A DNA stretch of 36,524 nt from Mnemiopsis leidyi. Lineage: Eukaryota > Ctenophora > Tentaculata > Lobata > Bolinopsidae. A model generated the notes under the pieces. That model did no database searches. It worked only from the letters and a program-made list of their open reading frames with translations, and had not been told where the DNA came from. The stretch covers positions 1 to 36,524 of the forward strand of contig JH154669.1 in the NCBI GenBank assembly GCA_000226015.1. Direction: 5' to 3'. The position numbers and the translations under genes were made by a program. Shown one piece after another: positions 11,816-20,301 of the stretch (positions are counted from its first letter, which is position 1; the number at the start of each line of letters is the position of its first letter).

Positions 11816-12849
11816 GAGGCACGGCAGGGTATCAGGTAACAAGAGCGATGAATCTACACGGGGCACCGAGGAGCACACTGCCAAACAACGTGTCTCCTTT
11901 TTTTCTCTGACTCTGTGTGTGTTCGCCGTTTCCGTAGCAAGCTTACTGAGATCACTAATCCAATATGCAGTGACGTGCTGTGTTGCTGTACATATTACTT
12001 ACCGAGTTACCTGGTTGCTGTCTATTTTCTCTGTCTGCCGACCTCGACTTGCTCATAACGTTTACCTTGACTCGCTTGGCTTTATTTCAAGAAATCAAAC
12101 CCTATCTTATCGGGCAATTTAGTTGTCTCACGTAACGATTTGCCCAATCAGAAACCACGACGTCGAATAATTGGCCAATTAGAAGCCAGCTTTTAAGTGA
12201 TATTATTTCTGCTGTCACTTTCTGTTGCCCCCGCTTGCCCTGTTTATCCTTGTGCCCAAGTTTTAAAGTTTCAAGTAAAGATGTCTTATTGCCTTTAGCT
12301 TAAGGTCTTTAACGATCGGTGCAATTGTTAAAGACCCATTTATTGTCGTCACAATCGGGTTAAGGGCTTCGGAATACCTCTGAAATGGAAATTCCGGCTA
12401 GTTTAATTTCTTGTTAATCTTTGAGTCGACTTTAATTATTTAAAGAGCTGATCCGTTGGCCGTCAAGGGATCATTCAGAACTGTTAAAATAAATTTGTTT
12501 AAGTCTCAATTTAAATTCATTCGAAATTGTTAACTTGAGGAGTGAAATTTATGAATCTGTTTGAGCTTTTTTGGCAGTGGTTCAAAGTTTGCTAGGCAGT
12601 TTAACTCCGGTGGACGGAAACTTCTCGAATATTCCATTCTCAGTCAGTAGAGCTCTCTGTCCATTGGCCATCGTCCTCTCGTCACTGTCCTCAGTTCAGA
12701 AACCTGGCAGTCAAAGTGAATTCTTCAAATGATGCAACACACTTGATAACGTAACTCTCTATCTTATCTTATTATGTTCCTGTTTCTAAAATTGAAACTC
12801 AGAGCACCCCTCAAACTCTCTCCTCCTTTCAGTTGTAACCTAATTACCA

Positions 12850-13075
12850 GAACCACGTGTTTGTCACGTGGTACATTGCCGGCTTTTTGTGTCACTTTTT
12901 CATCGCTCCTACTCTTAGGAAGCGTATCACATAATGCGTTACATCACCGTCACAAATAGGCTGGTATTTCTGGTGCGGTTGGTGTTGCGTTGACGTAATG
13001 ATGAGTCTCTGTCTTAACGGTCGTTGATTGGTTAGTTTCCGGTCACGTGGGGACAAAAGCGACTTCTGATTGGTC
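12850..13075. promoter_or_regulatory. E-box pair and CCAAT-flanked E-box
   Basis: CACGTG occurs at 12854 and 12865. A second group has TGATTGG (core 13027), GTCACGTG (core 13044) and TGATTGG (core 13069), so an E-box is flanked symmetrically by two CCAAT boxes. Confidence 0.45.
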
Positions 13076-13504
13076 AGTGAACGCCCGAACAGCTTTACTT
13101 TGACCCCTACTTTCCGTACATTGTTTTAATGTTTGCTGCCTCATGCCCATTTTATTTGTCTAAGTGAAGCCTCCAAAGTTGTGCAGCGTGTGTTCATTGT
13201 CCTATGTAGCAATTGTCCTTCTCAAGCCTAAGTGCGCTTTTTTGCGCTCGCTTTGAATTTCGACCATTACGCTTCCCACGCTTTATCCACTGCATAAGTT
13301 GCATAATATACCGCTCTTTTGAGTGCTGCTTCTTTTTAAATGTTTTGTCGCGTTTCCTCCTAGGTACATTTCTCTTTTCATATTGCACAAACTTTATATC
13401 ATAAAAACAATCAGTCTCCCTGCCCTGCTTGGCTTTCTCATATTCATAGCCATTTCCTGGCGTCTTTTCAGTTGGCTCTCTGCCAATGAAATCCCTCACT
13501 TCAG

Positions 13505-13563
13505 CCCACGTGACACACTCCAGCCAATCAGAGCAGCTGTTTCGCTTCTTGATGGGTTTATAC
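13505..13563 (+). promoter_or_regulatory. E-box, CCAAT and TATA promoter-like module
   Basis: CACGTGAC at 13507, CCAATCAG at 13524 and TTTATA at 13557-13562 sit in the order and spacing of a compact promoter reading to the right. The DNA downstream has no credible coding frame. GTCACGTGAC (core 13706) and the CRE TGACGTCA (13924-13931) follow further on. Confidence 0.5.
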
Positions 13564-14489
13564 TTTCCCCTGCCGTCATTCAGCAGAAAGTAGTACAATT
13601 ATGTAGTGTTGTGTTCGAGCGTGTAACATTAGTATGCTGCGTTGTTTGACTGACCTGCTACATTTCCATTTCTATACAAATGTACGCGTGTCGGTCGTCA
13701 TGTGTCACGTGACTTGTTACTGATAGAGAATGAGGACAATGCTCTCCTCTTTTCAGCTTCTCGTACTACATTTTATTGTTGAGTAGCTCTATACGTTTCT
13801 CGTTTCTCTTTGTCCTACATTACACAAGCTGTGATAATTAGCCGCTCTACGTTTGCGGCTTTCCCACACTTCAATAACGCTCTGCTCTGCGTAGTTGCTT
13901 CTTGTCGAGTTTTGCGGTATATATGACGTCACACTCACTCTCTCTCTCACCTTTTAACTCCAGATTCTATTCCTACCGTTGCAGATTAAAAATTCTATTT
14001 CCGCTAGCTCAATCTCCGTCTTGTTGCAGCAGCTGCAATACCTATCATGCCACACTAACTCCCTGTCTCCGCGATGTTGCATGTTGCTGTGTGTTTTAGC
14101 ACCTGCCTTGTTGACAGTATGTCCGTCTGTAATGTTGTAAGATACCTGGCACTGGGTATCGCCGCTAGTTTACCTTCCTTCATCCCTTCTCTCGTTTACA
14201 CCATTACAGTGCGCCAAACTTGAACACGTTTTTATTTCTTGTTTTCTTTGGCCATAACGCTGTCTAGTATTTCTCATATCCCAGTTCTAATGATAGCTTG
14301 TTTTTAAACCTATCATCTCCAATTACTTTAAAACTACTTATACCTAATTTAATTATCACCCTGAGGGCTCCTCCATCAACCTAATCTCCCCTTGCTACCA
14401 CACAAGTTTCTAATTTCCTACCTCACTGCTTGCTACGATTCTGGAAATTGGACGGTCACACAGCACAATGAAACCCCTCCCCCGGCTAC

Positions 14490-14570
14490 CTAATCACGTG
14501 ACTCAACGCCTTCAACTGATTGGCCAGTTAACCTGCACATATTCCAGATAATGAGCAGACGCTTATACTC
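14490..14570 (+). promoter_or_regulatory. E-box, CCAAT and TATA-like module
   Basis: TCACGTGAC (core 14495), CTGATTGGCC (ATTGG 14519) and CTTATACT at 14562-14569 repeat the layout seen at 13505 and 15120. Confidence 0.45.
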
Positions 14571-15119
14571 GTGTGATACTTGATATATTTATTGTACAGC
14601 TGATATGGTATTATTGCCCTCTCTAATCGACTATCACATGTCGTGGAGCCGCCTGGCGCCAGTTCCCCGGCTAATCATATATTTCGCCGATATATCAAGT
14701 TTGGTATATCGGTGTACATAAACGTGTTTAGTCAGTCTCTTTAGCCCGCATATGTCCGCTCAAACCAGGGTAGTTAGTCGTGTCTTGGGCTTGCCCAGAT
14801 CCGAGTCCGTTTTGCAGAGCCCTCCCTCCGAGTTTGTGGTAGTGAGATGTGGAGTTTAAGATTTAATTTAGAGCAGCCGAGCTAACCACAAAATCTCGAC
14901 ATTGCTGTGCGAAAACGTGGTCGCCTTTTTAAAAAAGTCTGCAGTTTGTGGGTTTCAACAACTTCCTTTCTTGTGAAACACAAAAGCTCTCAACCGAAAC
15001 GTCCGTGATACGGCAGCCTATATCCAGATATATACCCAACAATTAGTACATCCCACAGTTATTACACCCGCACAACCTATTATATTCATCCCCCGGCCAT
15101 TACGCGTGCGTGCCTCTGG

Positions 15120-15205
15120 CACTCACGTGACCCCCTAGCCGCGTCCCCATTGGTTAGCTCGGAGAATCCTGCCCGCTGATTGGCTGAAGTTTAGCGTGTA
15201 TATCC
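15120..15205 (+). promoter_or_regulatory. E-box, two CCAAT boxes and TATA-like module
   Basis: CTCACGTGAC (core 15124), ATTGG at 15149, TGATTGGCTG (ATTGG 15179) and TATAT at 15199 follow in that order within 80 bases. The short open frame starting at 15222 has no recognisable protein features. Confidence 0.5.
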
Positions 15206-15949
15206 GCGTTAGCAGCGCTCGGTGTACATTGCAATGTGGCTTCCTTGGAGAGTGCTCTCTCTTTCTCCGTTGTTGTGGTGCTTGTACAGTCAGGGCGCTC
15301 TGTGTGTGCTCTGGAGAGCTGGCTCGGTGAGGCGGGAGATGATATCAGACAATGTTTTACTTAAAAATGCCGCCATTTTAGAGGAGCGAAGTTGTAGTTT
15401 GCTTTGTTTAAGGGGTGTTGCTTTGCATATAGTTAGAGGTGTAGTTTTACAATATTTGATAACTACATAGGGGTGCTATATAATTTTCTACCTTTTCTCC
15501 TTTTTCCTTTATGGCCTGTGGGTTGTACTACATAAAAGTCAATATTGCTGGATATTTGCCAGTCGCGGCTTTAGCTTATCTGTTTTTTATTAGTTTACTC
15601 GATATTCGATGTAATATTTTAATGTAGCACCGATCGATAGATAACATAAACGATCAGTTTAACTTTGTTAAACACACACGCATACGCACACAGATAATAA
15701 AACTATAAAGTCTAACAGCTGTATTTACAGCAGGACAAGATTAGAAAATGTGTTACACTCAACACTGTGTAGTTAACACCTAGCTCTCAAGTCCCTCACA
15801 AAACAAGTTACACTCTACCACACCACTCAATACACACAAGCCTGCCGTTGTAAACGTCTCCCTATCATTAGCCTATTTTTAGCTGAAGTTGGTGTGAAGA
15901 CTCTGCTATCACACTACAGTTTGTAACCGCTACAACACTGCTGTACAAC

Positions 15950-15980
15950 AGTAGTCACGTGGCCTCCGTCACGTGACTTC
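15950..15980. promoter_or_regulatory. Paired E-boxes
   Basis: GTCACGTGGC and GTCACGTGAC have cores at 15956 and 15970, 14 bases apart. Confidence 0.45.
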
Positions 15981-16489
15981 CTCGTTATTCTCTGACACTG
16001 CTGTGTGAGGTTCGTACAGGACTTTCGTGTATACAGCGTAAGTGTTAAGGTATGAAGGTCATAGTTCTGTACGTACCTGGAATCACGCCAAGTCTGCGTC
16101 TATTGACCAAACTCGATTAGATCATCACGGTGCTCCAACTCAACATGGAATTGGGTTGTCGTAGTTTGTCAATATAGCTGCACTGTTAAGGTGTACTGTA
16201 TATTGACACTATTTTCTGTACAAATAGTCTCCTGCAGTTTTGATAGGATTTCTTTCGTTTTGTTAAGGTTTAGGTTGCGTTGTTGTGTTTTGAAGGTTAT
16301 TTTGGGGCATGATGTATTTCGTTTGCGGCAATCGGAAAACATGTAATCACTTTCCCAGGAATTTAGTGTCCGGAAACTTAAACATGCACTCAAGTTTGTG
16401 AAACAAAGTTAACATGCGTTGTCTACATTTCGTTTCTTTTCCTGCGTTGCTGTCTACATTTTTAAATCGCACTCTCTCAAATATACAAT

Positions 16490-16525
16490 ATCACGTGACG
16501 TCACATCATCGCGTGACGTCACAAC
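16490..16525. promoter_or_regulatory. Fused E-box/CRE and second CRE
   Basis: TCACGTGACGTCAC at 16491-16504 overlaps an E-box (16492) with a CRE (TGACGTCA, 16496). CGTGACGTCAC repeats at 16512, with a second TGACGTCA at 16514. Further E-boxes lie at 16724 and 16789. Confidence 0.5.
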
Positions 16526-16926
16526 ATCACCCACCCTCGACATTTCCCTCCGTCTCACCGATCTCACAAATATTCGTTGGGGGAATCTCCCCATTGTCAT
16601 GCTATTCACATCTAATCCAGGTCGCTCACATGTTGTACTCAACTGGCTGTGTGGGCATTGTTCCCATTGTTTGCCGCTAAACTTGGCACAGCTATTCGCT
16701 CTTGTGTAGCCCAGCTCAAACCCCACGTGTACAGCTCTTTAATTGCCTCCCTTCGTCTTAAGTCTAGAGCAGTACAATATGGTGAAATCACGTGTTTTGA
16801 TATGTTAACGTAAGCGCTGCTTACTCTATCAATCGTGTCATGTGGTCTTTCACTCTCTCTCTCTCTAGTCTCTCCAATACAGTCGGAGTATTTGGTTGTG
16901 TGTCTGACCGGCATGTTGTGTGTTGT

Positions 16927-17013
16927 GTTGCCTGGCAACCAATCTCCTGTCTTGCTCTTTCACAGCTTGAACTACCCTTAGCAAGCTGTATTCCTTGTCT
17001 GGCGTTATATAAA
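16927..17013 (+). promoter_or_regulatory. Candidate promoter of the convertase gene
   Basis: GTTGCCTGGCAAC (16927-16939) is an X-box overlapping a CCAAT box (16939-16943). TATATAAA follows at 17006-17013, the best TATA box in the window. The spacing would put the start of transcription near 17040, giving a leader of roughly 490 bases before the convertase ATG at 17532, possibly with an intron in it. The 17014-17531 stretch shows no other feature. Confidence 0.45.
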
Positions 17014-17531
17014 GTGATAGCTTGACCAGCTTTCTTGAATTCATTACTTTAAGTACTCTTAAGTGGTGTTAGGAACCCCATTTATTAGAAAGTTATGGAT
17101 TGTGAAATATTTATCTGAATGCATATACCGCCTCTTGTTTCACTTAGTGGAGCATAAAAACGCTGTACTTAAACGCTAAAATGATTGTACCAACATTTCC
17201 ATAATATTGTAACTTCCAAGCATTTTTCTTTGTGATCTCGAACTTGATATAAAATAGTGTTTGTTTGGAAGTTCAGCATGACTTGGTACAATCATTTGGC
17301 TCAGCTAGGTCGTTTCGTCGATGTTACTTGAAATTCTGAACTTGTTTCCAAGGATGAGAACTAATCCAGCAAACACTACCTTATATCAAGCTTGATTTAG
17401 TATAGGTCAGGATGTCTTGCGTGCTGTCATGAAGAACTGCACAATACCGACGAAGACGCAGTGAAGAAGATCCCGCTCATCCCATATCCGGATATTTCCC
17501 TGTTTCTATCCGATAAGTTTACCCTTGCTTT

Positions 17532-19439
17532 ATGATCGGCAGACTCCTCACCCTCCTCTCCCTAGCAGCAAGATGTTTGACCGTCTACCGCTTCTCAAAC
17601 TCACCTGTCTACCATCATACGTGGAGTGTGCGCCTGCACCCCGCTGCAGATCCCATTGTTGTTGCGCGCGAACTCAACATGGTCTACCTAGGTCCGATAG
17701 GTAGGCTCCACCATCACCACCTCTTCAAACACGCAGACTACCCTCGTTACACACTCCACCACGGCGCAGACGTTACAAGTCGGCTGCTTTCCCACAGACA
17801 CGTCCTTGAAACAGACCAGCAAACCTTATTGAGCAGGCGCAAGCGCAGTGTGCTCTCTGATCAGCAGGTTTTCACATTTTCAGACCCCCAATTCTATAAA
17901 CAATGGTATCTGAAGGAGGACTATAACAATGTGACGGGCGCGTGGATACAAAACGCGACGGGAGCTGGTATCGTAGTGACAATACTAGACGACGGTCTGG
18001 AACACTCCCACCCTGACCTGTTGAAGAACTACGAACCTCGAGCTAGCACCGACCTGAACAGCGATGATCGGAACGATGACGATCCTGAACCTCGGTACGA
18101 CCCCTCAAACGAGAACAAACATGGGACGCGCTGCGCGGGTGAGGTTGCCTCAGTTGCTGACAACGAGTATTGCGGTGTCGGGGCTGCGTTTGACTCTAAG
18201 ATTGGAGGGATCAGGATGTTAGACGGTGATGTAACCGATGCAGTGGAAGCACAAGCTCTAGGGTTCATTCCACAAGATAAAAGTGTCCACATTGACATTT
18301 ACAGCGCTAGTTGGGGACCTGACGATGACGGGAAGACAGTAGACGGACCCGGTACTCTCACACTCGCTGCTCTGAAGAGTGGTATTGCGGAGGGAAGGAA
18401 CGGTAGCGGAAGTATCTTCGTGTGGGCTAGCGGAAACGGCGGAGTATCCGGTGACAGTTGTAACTGTGACGGGTACACCAACTCCATCTGGACATTGTCT
18501 ATAGGTTCCGTATCGGAGACGGGTAGAAAACCGTGGTACGCGGAGGAGTGTAGTTCTACCCTGGCGGTCACATACTCCAGTGGAAATAGTAACGAGCGAC
18601 AAATCATCACTACCGATCTACATAGCAAGTGTACAGATCGGCATACAGGGACTAGCGCGTCAGCACCTTTAGCTGCAGGGATATTTGCGCTTGTTCTTCA
18701 GGCATATCCTCTGTTGACATGGAGAGATTTGCAACATCTAGTCGTGAGAACTAGCAAACGGCGAAACCTCGATAAAAATGGATGGACCAAAAACGGCGCT
18801 GGATTTGAAGTTTCCCTGAAATTTGGTTTTGGGGTCATTGATGCTGGTGGCATGGTTGAGTTGGCGCGTCGCTGGAACAACTTGCCTGAACAAGTAATCT
18901 GCAAAGGAGACCTACAAACTCCAACCAGAATTATCAGTCCAGGGCAATCAGTAACGTTTAGTGTCGAGAACATCAAGTGTCAAGGCGAAATACTGTATCT
19001 AGAACACGTTCAATGTGAGGTATCTACAGGTCAAGGTCCCGCCTCGCGCGGCGACATCTCCCTCAAACTTACCTCTCCATCCGGAACCCAGTCAACCCTT
19101 CTAGCGCCCCGAAAACACGACGCCAGCACTGCAGGGTTCACCAGCTGGCCCTTCATGACTGTACACAACTGGGGGGAAAACCCGCGCGGCGTGTGGCAAC
19201 TAACCGTCACAAACAGCGGCGAGAAAGATCTCAGGTTTATGTATTGGAGACTTATTTTGTACGGGGTGGAGCACATGCCGGAACTGCGTAATGCTAGTAG
19301 GGATGTGGTTGCTAGTCAGGACATTGTTGCTAATTCCTTTTTTAGGGGTTCTCGGAATTTAGCGACTCGTTCTGGTTCTGTACAGACAATATTGACTTTA
19401 TACCCGATTGTAGTTGTGTTATTTTCAAGAATTTTTTGA
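17532..19439 (+). CDS. Furin-type proprotein convertase, single exon, 635 aa
   Basis: A subtilisin/kexin-family endoprotease that would cut secretory precursors after basic residues. Residues 1-22 form a likely signal peptide and about 25-105 a prodomain ending in the self-cleavage motif RRKR (102-105). The catalytic domain has Asp153 (ILDDGLEHSHPDL), His197 (KHGTRCAGEV), the oxyanion Asn302 (ASGNGG) and Ser375 (GTSASAPLAAG). All the key residues are present, at numbers within a few of human furin (153, 194, 295, 368). A P/Homo B domain occupies about 455-585 and keeps an RGD (506-508). After it there is no furin-type Cys-rich region. The protein ends in a short hydrophobic tail (ILTLYPIVVVLF, 620-631) that runs almost to the C terminus, as in GPI-anchor signals or a short tail anchor. 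The frame is intact and uninterrupted, unlike the intron-rich neighbours and vertebrate furin genes, so a retrocopy origin is possible. Furin versus another convertase subtype cannot be settled by eye. Confidence 0.96.
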   Translation: MIGRLLTLLSLAARCLTVYRFSNSPVYHHTWSVRLHPAADPIVVARELNMVYLGPIGRLHHHHLFKHADYPRYTLHHGADVTSRLLSHRHVLETDQQTLLSRRKRSVLSDQQVFTFSDPQFYKQWYLKEDYNNVTGAWIQNATGAGIVVTILDDGLEHSHPDLLKNYEPRASTDLNSDDRNDDDPEPRYDPSNENKHGTRCAGEVASVADNEYCGVGAAFDSKIGGIRMLDGDVTDAVEAQALGFIPQDKSVHIDIYSASWGPDDDGKTVDGPGTLTLAALKSGIAEGRNGSGSIFVWASGNGGVSGDSCNCDGYTNSIWTLSIGSVSETGRKPWYAEECSSTLAVTYSSGNSNERQIITTDLHSKCTDRHTGTSASAPLAAGIFALVLQAYPLLTWRDLQHLVVRTSKRRNLDKNGWTKNGAGFEVSLKFGFGVIDAGGMVELARRWNNLPEQVICKGDLQTPTRIISPGQSVTFSVENIKCQGEILYLEHVQCEVSTGQGPASRGDISLKLTSPSGTQSTLLAPRKHDASTAGFTSWPFMTVHNWGENPRGVWQLTVTNSGEKDLRFMYWRLILYGVEHMPELRNASRDVVASQDIVANSFFRGSRNLATRSGSVQTILTLYPIVVVLFSRIF

Positions 19440-20301
19440 ATTTTTTGGAGTTATATTATTAGTTTCTGTGAAATCTGTGGAGTGTTAGAAAAGAATTTGA
19501 TAGAATTGTGATGTAAAATGTGGCGGTGTGGTGGAATTGTGTGGACTCCAGATTTTGGAGTTTCCCAGTTGACCTGGATTGGTTTTGTAAATATTTTATT
19601 TTCATAACTGGCGAGGGTTATGTTTTTGCAGCAACGGTATATGGCCATTTTTTAGTTACATAAGTTATTAATCTGTATTGAATCGGGAGCTCTTCGGAAA
19701 GTCGATAAGATTTATTTGATTGAAATATATTGCTTTTGTCAGTATCGACGAGCAATTAATTATGAAGCTTTCGCAAGCAAACTCATTTAACCTTGGATAC
19801 AATCAATCAAATTATATAAGTTTCAATTTCATTACGTCGCTTTGAGTCTTTAAATGTTGTCAATTTTCTGTGGTATTGTGTATTTTTGTTAATTTTGATA
19901 TATACTGGTACAATCTAGACATCTTGAGAGTTGTTGATTAGGCAAACAAATTGAAAACAAGTTCAGAATTTTACATTTCAACTTTGTGGAGTTATTAGCA
20001 TTGGCGTTGCGAATTAACTACGTAACTAATAACTTATAAGCTACCCTACCTAACCCCCTTCCTTTGTTACATAATGACTCCCTCCCTAATTCCTCTAGTT
20101 ACCTATACCCATCAGCTAATCTTTAATACATTTTCTTTCGTCTCCCACCAACCCTAATCTTATATTTACCATGCCTATACACAGACTAATTATCCAAATA
20201 ATGGTATAACCGAACTAATCCACCCTGAATAACAATCAAGTACCAACCCTGAATAACAATCAAGAACCAACCTTCCCCTAACCAGCTACCTCCGTCTAGA
20301 T
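19440..20301. other. Intergenic, convertase 3' side to next gene
   Basis: AT-rich, with no coding frame and no clear AATAAA close to the convertase stop. A short direct repeat (CCCTGAATAACAATCAAG, twice between 20223 and 20265) lies just before the next gene. Confidence 0.6.

Larger units (their letters stand above)
244..16926. other. Coding-free field of clustered promoter-type motifs
   Basis: No open frame here looks like a protein: they are short, mostly Ser/Leu/Phe/Cys-rich readings of pyrimidine-rich DNA, without recognisable domains. By eye there are 32 CACGTG sites between 551 and 16794, against roughly 4 expected by chance in this length, and none from 16.8 kb to the end. Many are in the forms TCACGTGA or GTCACGTGAC. 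CCAAT/ATTGG boxes, often CCAATCA or TGATTGG, lie close to them. RFX-type X-boxes and TGACGTCA sites also occur. The individual modules are listed separately. Within it, about 844-4160 and 2.0-3.7 kb hold little apart from CT-rich runs. Interpretation as promoters, enhancers or non-coding RNA transcription units is inference. Confidence 0.7.

Noticed and set aside
4450-15300. Spliced-leader or snRNA gene array downstream of the promoter-like modules
   Set aside because: The bases after the TATA-like boxes at 4431, 13562, 14568 and 15203 are not similar to each other, and I see no shared donor plus Sm-site arrangement.
18029-19276. Several minus-strand open frames inside the convertase
   Set aside because: They are antisense shadows of a strongly supported coding sequence.
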